From contig JAYKKI010000014.1 in assembly GCA_039881145.1 (NCBI GenBank), positions 911,001 through 975,000 on the forward strand: DNA of 64,000 nucleotides, written 5' to 3'. The translations under genes were made by a program, and so were the position numbers. Shown here piece after piece: positions 1-11,816 of this stretch (position 1 is the first letter of the stretch; each line of letters starts with the position of its first letter). Below the pieces are notes generated by a model. That model was not told the DNA's origin. It did not search any database and was given only the letters and a program-made list of their open reading frames with translations. This DNA is from Druceiella hillmani. Taxonomy: Eukaryota > Arthropoda > Insecta > Lepidoptera > Hepialidae.

Positions 1-289
1 CATTGACAGATCAAAACAAGGGATGATTTTATGAGCATAGTCAAGGTGGGCAAATGGGGTATTTGCTTACTCCCTTCTGGCCTTTGCGATATCTGATCTC
101 AGTTTAAGGATAGAACAATTCTAATTCAATTTTTTTTCTAAAGAGCTTACATAATCCTCTCTTACTTACGCAAATGTTGAAATTATGGTTTAATGATTTT
201 TTGTATCTGAACATTCACCTGTTACAGCTAATTTTTTTTTGATTGGGGATTTAATTTCACACATTAATTTCGAAATAGGTAAGAACTCG
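1..289. other. AT-rich sequence, no feature seen
   Basis: No coding similarity, tandem structure or inverted repeat that I can support. Confidence 0.5.
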
Positions 290-293
290 AAGA

Positions 294-674
294 ACAATAA
301 TGTGTATAATATATAAAGTGTATAAAAATTCGAAAAAACGAAATTATCAGGAAATGGGAAGCTGTAAATTAAAAATATTTTTGTATAGATAGAAGAACAA
401 TGGTCACAGGCGACTCACGTACACATGTTAATAATGTGTACAATATGTAATGTGTATATAAATTCCGATTAAAGAAATAAAACGAAATTATCAGGAAATG
501 GGAAGCTGTAAATTAAAAATATTTTTGTATAGATAGAAGAACAATGGTCACAGGCGACTCACGTACACATGTTAATAATGTGTACAATATGTAATGTGTA
601 TATAAATTCCGATTAAAGAAATAAAACGAAATTATCAGGAAATGGGAAGCTGTAAATTAAAAATATTTTTGTAT
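294..674. repeat. 144-bp tandem repeat, about 2.6 copies
   Basis: The word AAATTATCAGGAAATGGGAA recurs at 341, 485 and 629, giving a fixed period of 144 bp. The second and third units are nearly identical, while the first is more divergent at its start. A methionine ORF at 642-857 begins in the last unit and has no recognisable domain. Confidence 0.9.
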
Positions 675-829
675 TTTCTCTTATATTCCCAAATTATTTC
701 AGCTACACATTTCCATCCCTCAAAGCTTACCATATCGTATCCTGAGCACATTTTTAATAAAAGCAGTGTTTTTAATAAACTAGAACAGGTATTTTTGAAA
801 TATTTCCAGCCTTCATACTCATATATAAA
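675..829. repeat. 155-bp direct repeat, left copy
   Basis: This stretch recurs in the same orientation at 2401-2555 with only a few differences, an offset of 1,726 bp. Both copies run from TTTCTCTTAT to about CATACTCATA..ATAAA. The pair could be a segmental duplication or the terminal repeats of a small non-autonomous LTR-like element. No primer-binding site was recognised, so the second reading is speculative. Confidence 0.85.
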
Positions 830-1099
830 TACGAAGACTATGTTACAATTTATTTGATACGAAGTCCATGTTAAAAAATGTAAACTTCGTTAAAATGTAA
901 ATAGAGCGTAAACTGATTGAAATATTGCTTCTCCTCTAGTCGAATTTATGTTAAATTCTTCCTGCGTATATAATAAATATCTAGTATGTCTATCACCAAA
1001 TTAATTTACGGAACAGTTTCATAAAAAACTGTATATCTAGAGACATGCTGCTTTTTGGGCCAACCAAAGTTTTTGCGTAACATTAGCCACTAGAACGGA

Positions 1100-1330
1100 G
1101 ACTAACCTGAAGTGACAGCAAAAAGCACACAAGGAAGCCACGCCCAGACGTCAAAAGGAAGAGCCGTGATTGGTCGCAACGCGGGGTTGACTTCCTGGCG
1201 GCCCGCCCGTAAACGACGCGTCGCATCGCCGCTACATTACAAGTCGCGAGCTCCCAGATGTCTATTGGCGGAACAATCAACCAACGGCCGGCACAATTCC
1301 CCTTTGCAACGTTTTAAACATTTATTTGCT
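1100..1330. promoter_or_regulatory. CpG-rich island with two CCAAT-type boxes, possible promoter
   Basis: An abrupt GC- and CpG-rich block lies in otherwise AT-rich DNA. It contains ATTGG (reverse CCAAT) in GTGATTGGTCGC near 1168 and TCTATTGGCGG near 1260. No host exon was recognised next to it, so direction and target are unknown. It could instead be internal sequence of the element bounded by the 155-bp repeats. Confidence 0.25.
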
Positions 1331-1639
1331 GGTTTCACTGTCGTCTTGACGTCACTAATTAGTAAAACGACACTTGAAGCACTCAGTCGGCTATAATTAC
1401 CGATACTTAACCATAGACATATCTAGTCATTTGTAAAGCGTAATAGTGAGGCCGCGATTGCGGGAGTAATCGTAGTTTCCAGAAATTAGAAGGAGATTTA
1501 CCGTCATTTTAATGAATTTTAACATAATTAACTACCTACAGAAAAAATAGAAACGGGACCGTGCAAAATGCTTTCAGCGTCGTCTATGGAAAGATAAATA
1601 AACTTTTTGTTACGCTACTTTCATTTAAGCATTTATGGT

Positions 1640-1990
1640 TGACGTAATGTTAATGTAACCTACATTTTCGGCGATAGCGTAGGTACAGGTACATTATAAT
1701 TATATTAAAGGTGCGCTGTAATGTAACTTTACAAATTCGAGCATTACATCAGTGAGGGAGGAGAACAGAGCATTACAGTGGGCAACCTGTAATGATACAA
1801 TCTGTAATATTTTGATACAACTTGTAACATCAATGCGCACCACTTGTAATTGACCATGTCGCGGACGTTACACAGGTGTGCATTGTAACATGTTAATGTC
1901 ACATTAGGTACAGGCGAATGTTCGTCAGTCAGGGAGGCAGCATTGTAACGTTCAAAATCGAATCTGAAATGTTACATTACAGTCAGAATA
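1640..1990. repeat. Cluster of GTAAT/ATTAC and GTTAC words
   Basis: About a dozen TGTAAT/ATTACA or TGTAAC/GTTACA words occur in 350 bp on both strands. Two stretches (about 1675-1770 and 1905-1960) look like diverged copies of each other, sharing TAGGTACAGG and a CAGTGAGGGAGG/CAGTCAGGGAGG block. The role is unknown. It may be subterminal repeat structure of a transposon. Confidence 0.45.
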
Positions 1991-2400
1991 CAATATAGTT
2001 CTTTTACTAGTATTTTTAAGCGGCATTTTGTTTCATGCACGTTTTCATATAGTTAAGGTATTTACCTAGTTTCTTATTTAGCAATACCTATTTTGGAAAA
2101 TTATCGTATTTACCGATACAGCTGGCTTAATGATGAAGCTAGAGAAAAGTTTAATGATTTTTAAACTGCATCGTTCTGCTATTAATGATTGTTAGGTTAA
2201 ATATTACAATTAGTTGTGTTTAATCCTTACCGACGAATTTAAACAACCTTAATCACAATAATAAGAAAGAAAGTAACTGAAAGCATTTTTAAATTATTCA
2301 TTATTGGAGAAGAATGCAATAATGAATATATTAATGGGCGCTTGTCGTACCAATTTTATAAATTGTGCGATAATTCTTTTTTTCAGCGAAGTTAAACCTT

Positions 2401-2555
2401 TTTCTCTTATCTTCCCAAATTATTTCAGCTACACATTTTCATCCCTCAAAGCTTACCATATCGTATCCTGAGCACATTTTTAATAAAAGCAGTGTTTTTA
2501 ATAAACTAGAACAGGTATTTTTGAAATATTTCCAGCCTTCATACTCATACATAAA
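2401..2555. repeat. 155-bp direct repeat, right copy
   Basis: Right copy of the repeat at 675-829. After the repeat ends the two flanks diverge completely (ATACGAAG on the left, CCTGACTT on the right). Confidence 0.85.
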
Positions 2556-3704
2556 CCTGACTTTTTGTCACCGTACCTAGTTGCGTCAGTGACGTTGTCG
2601 TAAATGAATTTCCAGTCTTTTATCTTTTAGGTACCTCTTATTATCTTGATTTACTTTTTGACTACCACGTGTACCCACTATATGTACCCACGAATACCTA
2701 ATACCAGGTTCGTGCCGTATATAAATCATGTGACATTAGGGTTACCACCCGTACTATATTTCAGATAGTATTAATATACAATATACGGAAAAATTATGGT
2801 ACGCAAAAGACTATATTTTCACCGTTAATTAAATTGTACATCGACATGCTTAGAAATATTATAATGATAGAACTTTAATACACTTATTTATTTTATTTCA
2901 TTTATTTATACGTATACGTTTATCGTTACATTACAGGTAACCTATTCGTAACGATGAGAAATTAACGGTTTAACAAAATTTAAACCTTTAGATTAAACAT
3001 TAATACAAAAGTATTTAGGAGCTACAAAAGATAACGACTCACATTTCGACAAATTTACTTTCACTCATCATAAATAAATCACGATCTGGCGCGACCGCGA
3101 TTGAGCAGTTGAACACCGGCGGAAATAACGGAACCGTATTCTATATTAGTACTAATGAACTATATTAGTACTAATGAACTATATAGTTATTTATTACTAT
3201 GTAGACGAATTGATGTCGATTAAAAATTAAATTAAATGGTTTAGTGTTGATAGGCGATGTGATACATATTTGAATAATGTTGGTAATTTGTAATAACAAT
3301 CAAAAATGGAAATTAATAGCGACATCTATCTGAATCATCATATTTTACCTTGGCTGGCAGTGAATTAATGGTCTAGCATTCATTTCACGATCCGATTGTG
3401 CCTCTTGTCTGAATTGTCAAGTGTCTCGTAATTGCGCAAAAATAAAATTTGTTTGTGACCACTTTTAGGCTTTGTTTTTCACTTAACTTTTGTCACAAAA
3501 GGCTTCATATTGAAAAGGTAAGTCTTATAAATGTTGATGTTAATGCTGTTGTCTGTTATTTCGTTATAAAATAAGACTTGATCTTTGTGTTTTTTTTGGA
3601 GTTAAAAACCCGAGTGGTTTATTTGAATTCCGATATTGTTAGTATTTCGAAATATTCCAAGTTACCTACCGAACATATATCTATCTCTATATTTTATTAT
3701 AACC
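2556..3704. other. Non-coding stretch, no gene recognised
   Basis: AT-rich. The only local structure is a short tandem duplication at 3150-3182 of a word containing TTAGTACTAA. No exon-like stretch was found. Confidence 0.4.
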
Positions 3705-3866
3705 ATGCCTTTGCCGCATCAATATATGAAACGGAAGAAGTACCATCTGGATGCCATGAATGATGTGATTGCTGCAGTGCGCCAAAACAAAACGGGATAT
3801 TTAAAAGCATTCATGCACTTTCAAGTGTCACATACATCTTTATTCAGGCTGGCTTCGGAGATATAG
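3705..3866 (+). pseudogene. Fragment of a pogo/CENP-B type transposase N-terminus (psq-like HTH)
   Basis: Reading from the ATG at 3705 gives 53 residues before a stop. The string DAMNDVIAAVRQNKTGYLKA followed by F-x-VSHTSLFRL has the spacing of the psq-type helix-turn-helix that opens pogo/Tigger transposases (basic start, alternating helices, then a recognition helix ending S-L-x-R). The catalytic DDE part does not follow, so this is probably a transposon remnant or an orphan exon. The family call is my inference from pattern, not a search. Confidence 0.4.
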
Positions 3867-5347
3867 AAGCGAAAATATAATTTCTAAGAGAATAGGCAGG
3901 AAATCTTTGGTGGTTTTTACTAGCTTATTATATAAAATGTTTTATAATTTAAAATTGTGAATATAATTTTGAATATCCTTTTCCAAATTATATTCACACT
4001 GATTCAAAGGACATTTTTCTGATTTTTCAAAAAAAAGATTTAGCAAAAAATATGCACAAAAAGAAAAAGTTTTAATACATGATATTATTCCTGAAAAGTG
4101 ACAATTATTTCAGGAATACAGATTTTGTATTCCTTTTTCCAATATTTTAAAAATTATTTCGTTTTTCCAAGTTTATCCAATATTTTAAAAATTATTTCCT
4201 TCTTACGTTCCATTCCTACGATATCCGTTAACAAAATAATTTTTTCAATGGTGGATTTGAAATCGAGAAAGAAAGAATTAAATCTTCTACAAAGTTAATG
4301 GAACGTGAAATGTCAATTTACATTTACGTAAATTTGAAATATTCGGACCCAAATAATAATTTTGTTAAAGTGAAACAAAAAATATTCCAAAATATGTGTG
4401 GACAATTAAAGAAAAGTTAAAAATTAACCCGTACTCTTACTTCTAAGATTTTCACAAAAAATACAAAAAAATGAAATAACGAAAAATGAAATAATAAAAA
4501 AATCCCATACTTCTCCAAAAAAAGGTGGTTACCCTAAGTTACGCGCGACGGCGCAGGGGCGCCGTGTGTATCGAAAGGTCGTCAAATACTAACACTAAGT
4601 TTAAACTGGCACTAAGTTTAAAGTTTGAACATTTAAGAGAATTTAATATTTCTCTTAAACTATTGATATAATTGTTCACTATGTAAAGATATTGTCTTTA
4701 CCTTTCACAAGCCTAAGTAAAATAACTTGGGTATTCATCTCTTTAACTTGATAATGTAAAGTACTTATTAAAAGTTAGTATCTTAAATACTTTTTTCAGA
4801 TTTGTTATATGCGTGGTTAAAAATTGGAAGGGTAGGTACACTGCAAAACGCTTTGAAGACTCGTATGTATAGAAGAAGATGCCACATCAAAAAGTTTTAC
4901 TGAACATGTTTGGTTGTATTTTAAAACCCCTCTGAAATTATATGCCACTTGATGAAAAAAAATGTTTCAACCCCAAACTTGATAAAGATACAAGGGTAGC
5001 ATTGGAACTTTAAAGCACAACATTTGTAATAAAGGTAATAAAAAAAAATTAAATTCAAATTTTGGAAATCGATCTCTTTGATTATCCATTGTAGTACTTT
5101 GCTTGAATTTTTTATTTATATTTAAAATTTGCCACCAATTTAAATATTGTATGCATGACGTGAAGACGAATTTAACACGAAAAAATGTCGTTCTATAATT
5201 TTTTATGACTTTAGTCGCGGTTTCAAACAACAACAAAGTTACGATCGACTTCGATTGACATTTTATGAACAAGAACCATGTCGCGATACTGTTAACAACT
5301 GAATTAACGAGTCCAAGCGTGGTCGTATCAATCGCAGTAATGATTTC
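3867..5347. other. Non-coding stretch, no gene recognised
   Basis: AT-rich apart from a short CpG-rich patch near 4540-4585. The ORF in the region at 4967-5272 (minus) shows no motif I recognise. Confidence 0.4.
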
Positions 5348-5440
5348 TGTGGGGGACGTCCCTCAACAGCGACAACTGAAGATAACAGCAATACTTTGCG
5401 GTTTAAGAAAAATATTTACAAGAGAAAAGTTTAAAGGATC
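5348..5440 (+). pseudogene. Short mariner transposase N-terminal remnant
   Basis: The frame starting at 5348 reads CGGRPSTATTEDNS. This matches the conserved linker G-R-P-S-T-x-T-T-E-D-N between the two helix-turn-helix halves of mariner transposases. Similarity fades within about 30 codons. No terminal inverted repeats were seen, so this is only a scrap. Confidence 0.35.
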
Positions 5441-5776
5441 AGCAGATTCAGACAAACTTACGCATTGGTACGAGTCATGTATAAACATTTCTACGCGTAC
5501 GTTTAGGCACCAGGGAGCTTTATATTAGGAATCGTCGTATTGATGGGTGTCGCGCCATGTTAGAAACATTCGACATGTTAGAAACCCACAAAAGCCAACA
5601 TTATAATGGCTACTTGCGCAAATGACGCTGCTATACTGTCAGTAAATAAAAATGCAGATATACCCTCAGCAAATCTGCAATAATATCAGACTGAAGTCGA
5701 AAAGTGGCTAAAGTACCTAATCGATAATAAAGGCAGAGGAAAGCAAATTTGTTCACATTCCGTTTACTTTCAGAAA

Positions 5777-6480
5777 GTGAATTGTCATCCAATCATAGTG
5801 AATGGCAAACAAATATCGCAGGGCGGTAGCGTCCAATATTTCGTAATGCATCTGGATAGGAGATTGACTTGGCAGTTTCTGCCATCTGAAGTAAACATCT
5901 ACTCAAAGTGCAGAAGCATGTACTGTCTTATACAGAAAAAATCGCAGCTATCAAATCAAAGTAAAATGGCAGTATACAAAACTATACGCAAACCGATTTG
6001 AACTAACGGAATCGAACTCTGGGAACCAGTTAGCAACAGTAACGTCGAAATCCTTTCTAGAACTCCGTTACTGTTGCTAACAAAGAATAATGGGATTCAT
6101 GTTAAATGTATGTCATGTTAAATGTATCTAATTGCATAAATAACAAGTACATTCTTCAATATCTGAAGGGAAAAACTGTTAAGCAAGTTATTTTTCAGCA
6201 AAGCTATCGGGCAAAGCTAACTAAACATGTGAACGTTCTGGCCTCGAAATTATTAGGATCTGGAAGCATCCATTAACTAGGCTGAAGAAGAATGGCGTAC
6301 TTAACATTCTAGATAGATCCCTCAACCGATGGTGAGAGAAGGTTAATGGACATTTTTCTGTAAAACCAGACGACAAGTTCAAAAAAAGTCAGACAAAAGT
6401 GCAGCTAAATGTTGTCGAACAATTTTTGTTTTACCTAGGAGATAGCCAAAAAGCTGCATAGATCGATTTGAAATCTGTTC
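5777..6480 (+). pseudogene. Jockey-type non-LTR reverse transcriptase C-terminal remnant
   Basis: The reading VQYFVMHLDRRLTW, then a MYCLI-QKKSQLS-x-x-x-K segment, then a stop-interrupted NGIELWEP, corresponds to the region after the RT catalytic core in Jockey-clade elements (V-x-Y-L-G-x-x-L-D-x-R-L-x-W, then K-x-x-L-Y-x-x-x-L-K-P-x-W-x-Y-G). Downstream, HVNVLASKLL near 6230 resembles the extreme C-terminus of the same proteins. Stops and shifts interrupt it, including TGA after KPI at about 5999. A 16-bp inverted repeat (6029-6044 with 6066-6081) interrupts the coding remnant. The YADD core and endonuclease are absent. Confidence 0.6.
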
Positions 6481-6489
6481 GCCTTAGTT

Positions 6490-7526
6490 ATGAATGTGGT
6501 TACGATTTGAGTGAATATTTAAATATCCATTAAAAGAGTAAATTACATATATAAAATATTTTAAATTGGTAGATCTGTCAATTTTAAAGAAGCCAAACAC
6601 TGGCATTCTCAGTATAGAAAGTGCGAAATAGGATATTAAAGAAATAATTTTCTACATATTTTAGTTTCTAACTGAGAAAAACTTAGTTATCCGTGGAAGC
6701 AGCATTAAATTTTTAAAAAAGTGACAATGACTTTTTGAAATGTATGTGTAATAGTAATTAGTTTCTAATTTGAGCCGATTATGTCAGAATATATAAAGGT
6801 GTCTCAAATACATAACGACAACAATTATTTTGAAAGCAAAAAAAATAAAATAAAATAACCGACTTGGCTGATGAAAATATAAAGTCCAAAATTACAAAAT
6901 TATGACGAAATATTTTTCAAAATTATTTAACTGCACTCCCGGCTCTATTTCCCATGAATTAATTCAATTTTTGTATAAGATTTGTTAATGTAATAAGTAC
7001 AGGAGTTAGCAGAGAAAAACAATTTTTATTATTTATCCCAAAGATACTTGTCAAGCGAGGGCTTGACTAATTCTTTGTGCTGACGTTAGAGAAAGAAGTT
7101 ATAAACAATAAAAATATCTGCGATTTACGGGGTCAGTGCTATGATAACGGGTCAAATAAGTAGGTGGAAAGTGACCTACGAGAAAATGGATTTAAATCCA
7201 CGAGTTTTCTTCGTTCCTTGTTGCAAACATAACTTAAATTTAGTGGTTAATGAATCCAAAAAAATTAATATGTTTTACCATAATGGTTTTATTTAGTTCA
7301 AGAACTGTTTCAGATTTTTTTCAGGTTTTATCTATCACTTATATTTTTTTAACTTTAAAAGTTATAGGTATTGAGAGTTTAGTCGAATAGAATTATAACT
7401 ACTTTTAAGTATCAATTTGGAGAGGTTTACGATGCTCTACTGGAAATAAGCGAAGAAAATGTTGAAAGTGTTGTTAATATTTACTGCATAGCTAGTGAAA
7501 AATTGTAAAATTTTATATTTATAAAT
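6490..7526. other. Non-coding stretch, nothing recognised
   Basis: AT-rich with poly-A/T tracts. No coding or repeat signal that I can support. Confidence 0.4.
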
Positions 7527-7622
7527 AATGTTAACTTTAATTCAATTATTTTACCATAAAATAGCATAAAATGCTTATTTTATGGTAAAATAATTGAAGT
7601 AAAGTTAACATTGCTAGTAAAG
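7527..7622. repeat. Long hairpin, arms about 45 nt, loop 3 nt
   Basis: The left arm begins AATGTTAACTTTAATTCAAT and the right arm ends with the matching reverse complement at 7622. The arms differ by one substitution and one single-base gap, and meet at GCAT-AAA-ATGC. No flanking target duplication was identified. Confidence 0.9.
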
Positions 7623-7708
7623 TTATTCAAAAATCGAATTTTGATTTTAAAACAAAGTTGTATCCCGTAAATAAGCCAAATAAATTTTTAAAGTTTATTT
7701 ATTAGAGA

Positions 7709-7772
7709 TATTTTATAAAGTTTTTCGCTTCATCGCTTTATTAAGCGATGAAGCGAAAAACTTTATAAAATA
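7709..7772. repeat. Perfect hairpin, arms 30 bp, loop 4 nt
   Basis: 7709-7738 is the exact reverse complement of 7743-7772, separated by TATT. It lies less than 100 bp from the hairpin at 7527-7622 but is unrelated in sequence. Confidence 0.95.
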
Positions 7773-8044
7773 AGCGATGTTATTACATCTAGAGAACAAA
7801 TTTTAAGTTATTTAACAGTTAACAATGTGGTAGATTCTTATCTAAATACTAGGTTGACATTTTGTATTGCGAATGCCGGTTCTGTTGCTACCATAGAATG
7901 CTCATATTAAAAACTCAAAAAAAATAACAAATGATCTACAAGATTGATGATGGGGCAGAACTAACTAAATAATCGTACTATTATTTCGATAGAATCATTG
8001 ATCAGAAAGAATATTTAATTAAAAAAACTTGAGAGGTGTCAAGG

Positions 8045-8415
8045 GACACCCGGATGGAACGAAGTTCCTTTCGATTAATTAGTGAAGGAATTGTAATAAA
8101 ATTTTATTTGTTTTAAGTTATAATAATAATTATTGTTATTATTATTTATTATGTACATAAAACCTGTATACACTCAACAAAAATAATCGTCTCGGCACCA
8201 CACTGTTCACTGCGAAATAGAAAGACGAAACGAAAACAACTGGCTCGCTTTCTATAAGAGAGAGAGAGAGACAGACAGAGAAACACGCGCACGCCGCACG
8301 GCTTGCAGCGCGCCCGCTAGCAACTGTAGCAAAAAGTGTCGTTACAACTTTTGGTCTTAATTTTTTCCTTCTAGCCCCCTTTCGCAACGCGCGATAAGGA
8401 ACTTCGTTCCAAAAT
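8045..8415. repeat. Inverted GGAACGAAGTTCC ends around a GA-rich, CpG-rich core; possible MITE
   Basis: GGAACGAAGTTCC occurs near 8055 and its reverse complement GGAACTTCGTTCC near 8398. Between them are an AGAG/CAGA simple stretch (8258-8280) and a CpG-rich core. The minus-strand ORF at 8142-8420 has no domain and is probably incidental. The element class is unknown. Confidence 0.35.
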
Positions 8416-8688
8416 TTCAAAAAGTTAACTATGAAAGTTCAATTTATTTAATTAAAACGATAACAACACCTTAATTTTTCTTCTTTATCTTCAAGACAGT
8501 TTCGATTTGTTGATGAGCTTCGATAGATATGATCCATGATATATGATCGTCAATTCAGTATATTAAACGCATATTTTTTTCATTTTTGAACTCAAGTAAT
8601 AAATTTATCAAAATAATTTTTCAAAATTGAGTACCTAATACTGAGCTTTATTATACCTTGTAACATGTAACAGCGTTATAATTAATTA

Positions 8689-10990
8689 GGGTCGAGATAT
8701 ACTTATTAAAGCGCACAAGAGCATCAAAAGAGATTGGCAGGACCTTGCTTATTGTCCATTATTTAAAATAACTAGGGACGAGATATTCTTATTAAACTGC
8801 ACAAGAGCATCATCGTTATAATAATTAGGGACGAGATATTCTTATTAAAGTGCACAAGAGCATCAAAAGAGATTGGCAGGACCTTGCTTATTTTCCATTA
8901 TTTATAATAACTAGGGACGAGATATTCTTATTAAACTGCGCAAGAGCATCATCGTTATAATAATTAGGGACGAGATATTCTTATTAAAGTGCACAAGAGC
9001 ATCAAAAGAGATTGGCAGGACCTTGCTTATTTTCCATTATTTATAATAACTAGGGACGAGATATTCTTATTAAACTGCGCAAGAGCATCATCGTTATAAT
9101 AATTAGGGACGAGATATTCTTATTAAAGTGCACAAGAGCATCAAAAGAGATTGGCAGGACCTTGCTTATTGTCCATTATTTAAAATAACTAGGGACGAGA
9201 TATTCTTATTAAACTGCACAAGAGCATCATCGTTATAATAATTAGGGACGAGATATTCTTATTAAAGTGCACAAGAGCATCAAAAGAGATTGGCAGGACC
9301 TTGCTTATTTTCCATTATTTATAATAACTAGGGACGAGATATTCTTATTAAACTGCGCAAGAGCATCATCGTTATAATAATTAGGGACGAGATATTCTTA
9401 TTAAAGTGCACAAGAGCATCAAAAGAGATTGGCAGGACCTTGCTTATTTTCCATTATTTATAATAACTAGGGACGAGATATTCTTATTAAACTGCGCAAG
9501 AGCATCATCGTTATAATAATTAGGGACGAGATATTCTTATTAAAGTGCACAAGAGCATCAAAAGAGATTGGCAGGACCTTGCTTATTTTCCATTATTTAT
9601 AATAACTAGGGACGAGATATTCTTATTAAACTGCACAAGAGCATCATCGTTATAATAATTAGGGACGAGATATTCTTATTAAAATGCACAAGAGCATCAA
9701 AAGAGATTGGAAGGACCTTGCTTATTTTTCATTATTTATAATAACTAGGGACGAGATATTCTTATTAAACTGCACAAGAGCATCATCGTTATAATAATTA
9801 GGGACGAGATATTCTTATTAAAGTGCACAAGAGCATCAAAAGAGATTGGCAGGACCTTGCACCTTGCTTATTTTCCATTATTTATAATAACTAGCGACGA
9901 GATATTCTTATTAAACTACACAAGAGCATCATCGTTATAATAATTAGGGACGAGATATTCTTATTAAAATGCACAAGAGCATCAAAAGAGATTGGCAGGA
10001 CCTTGCTTATTTTCCATTATTTATAATAACTAGCGACGAGATATTCTTATTAAACTGCACAAGAGCATCATCGTTATAATAATTAGGGACGAGATATTCT
10101 TATTAAAGTGCACAAGAGCATCAAAAGAGATTGGCAGGACCTTGCTTATTTTCCATTATTTATAATAACTAGGGACGAGATATTCTTATTAAACTGCGCA
10201 AGAGCATCATCGTTATAATAATTAGGGACGAGATATTCTTATTAAAGTGCACAAGAGCATCAAAAGAGATTGGCAGGACCTTGCTTATTTTCCATTATTT
10301 ATAATAACTAGCGACGAGATATTCTTATTAAACTGCGCAAGAGCATCATCGTTATAATAATTAGGGACGAGATATTCTTATTAAAGTGCACAAGAGCATC
10401 AAAAGAGATTGGCAGGACCTTGCTTATTTTCCATTATTTATAATAACTAGGGACGAGATATTCTTATTAAACTGCACAAGAGCATCATCGTTATAATAAT
10501 TAGGGACGAGATATTCTTATTAAAATGCACAAGAGCATCAAAAGAGATTGGAAGGACCTTGCTTATTTTTCATTATTTATAATAACTAGGGACGAGATAT
10601 TCTTATTAAACTGCACAAGAGCATCATCGTTATAATAATTAGGGACGAGATATTCTTATTAAAGTGCACAAGAGCATCAAAAGAGATTGGCAGGACCTTG
10701 CTTATTTTCCATTATTTATAATAACTAGCGACGAGATATTCTTATTAAACTATACAAGAGCATCATCGTTATAATAATTAGGGACGAGATATTCTTATTA
10801 AAATGCACAAGAGCATCAAAAGAGATTGGCAGGACCTTGCTTATTTTCCATTATTTATAATAACTAGCGACGAGATATTCTTATTAAACTGCACAAGAGC
10901 ATCATCGTTATAATAATTAGGGACGAGATATTCTTATTAAAGTGCACAAGAGCATCAAAAGAGATTGGCAGGACCCTGCTTATTTCCCAT
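8689..10990. repeat. Satellite array of a 139-bp dimer (86 + 53 bp), about 16.5 units
   Basis: Every monomer starts GGGACGAGATATTCTTATTA. A long form (86 bp, containing AAGAGATTGGCAGGACCTTG) alternates strictly with a short form (53 bp, ending CATCATCGTTATAATAATTA). Starts at 8689, 8775, 8828, 8914 and 8967 give spacings of 86, 53, 86, 53. Variants (GCGCA/GCACA/ACACA/ATACA; GGAAGG for GGCAGG) recur in blocks. The rare GGAAGG/TTTTTC unit at about 9681 returns near 10521, about 840 bp on, equal to six dimers plus a 6-bp CACCTT duplication at about 9857. The two halves share their first 20 bp or so, so the dimer probably arose from one monomer by deletion. Confidence 0.95.
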
Positions 10991-10993
10991 TAT

Positions 10994-11526
10994 TTTTTCT
11001 AAAGATAAACAATTGTGAAACTCGTACACTTAATTGTTATTGCTTTTAAATGGCTTTATAAAAAATGACATTACAAAAGCATTAATGCCAAGTGTATATT
11101 TAAAAACAAATGGAATACTTGGTCTCCATATATCTGTGGCTGTTAAATATCTTTGTTAACCAATCACCGAAGAAATGGTTTATTTTTCCAGTCTTCTCCG
11201 GTTGTTTTGTCTAATGAAACTTTTTTAATCTCTAATAGTGAATTCTGTCAAGTTCCGAAACATTTACAAAAGCCATTTAATTTAAAGATATTTACAGAAC
11301 TGATGAATACGTCACTCACGTTTGGCTGTGTGTTGTTACACACACACAAACTTTTTCCGATTTGCACAAAAACCTTGTTACGTAGAAAATGTACATATGA
11401 CATAGAAATAAATAATATTAATTGTATAGTTTGTAGTAGTTAAGACTTATACCTTAATTTAAGAATATTTATACCTTAATTTTAGAAGAGGCAAATTAAT
11501 TATTCGAATTTTTATATACATATATA
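10994..11526. other. Non-coding stretch after the satellite
   Basis: An open frame at 11153-11443 (plus, 96 codons) has no recognisable domain or codon pattern. I see no supported gene. Confidence 0.35.
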
Positions 11527-11816
11527 CGGTGTCCGGGAATAAGTGTCGGACAAAGAAAGACGCTGGCTACAAAGGAATAAATTGTTGTTGAAATAAAACG
11601 TAAAACACGTCCTTTTTCTAATGGAGTGCAAAAAAAGTATTACACATACTCTTTTTAATACACCAAACACTTGTCCGGAGTGCGGTATTTACCCGCAGTG
11701 GTTAAGTCTTTGCAGCTTTCGCAGGTTATTCCCCCGAGTTTATTTTAACTACAATCAACTATTTTTCCATCAAGGAATAACACCTTTTTTTGTCCGACAC
11801 TTATTCCGGGACAACG
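11527..11816. mobile_element. MITE, TGTCCGGGAATAAGTGTCGG family, copy 1
   Basis: Terminal inverted repeats GGTGTCCGGGAATAAGTGTC at the left and its near-complement ending at about 11816 at the right, flanked by TA-rich sequence. The interior includes AAAACGTAAAACACGTCC, which is also present in reverse orientation in copy 2 at 15590-15989. No transposase is encoded. The plus-strand ORF at 11621-11851 is internal MITE sequence. Confidence 0.8.

Noticed and set aside
1083..1396. Overlapping ORFs in the CpG-rich block
   Set aside because: Open only because of high GC. No domain, and both strands are open together.
8142..8420. Minus-strand 92-codon ORF
   Set aside because: Runs through a simple GA/CA-rich stretch of a probable MITE. 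No recognisable product.
8689..10990. CRISPR-like array
   Set aside because: Repeats are contiguous satellite monomers without unique spacers, in eukaryotic DNA.
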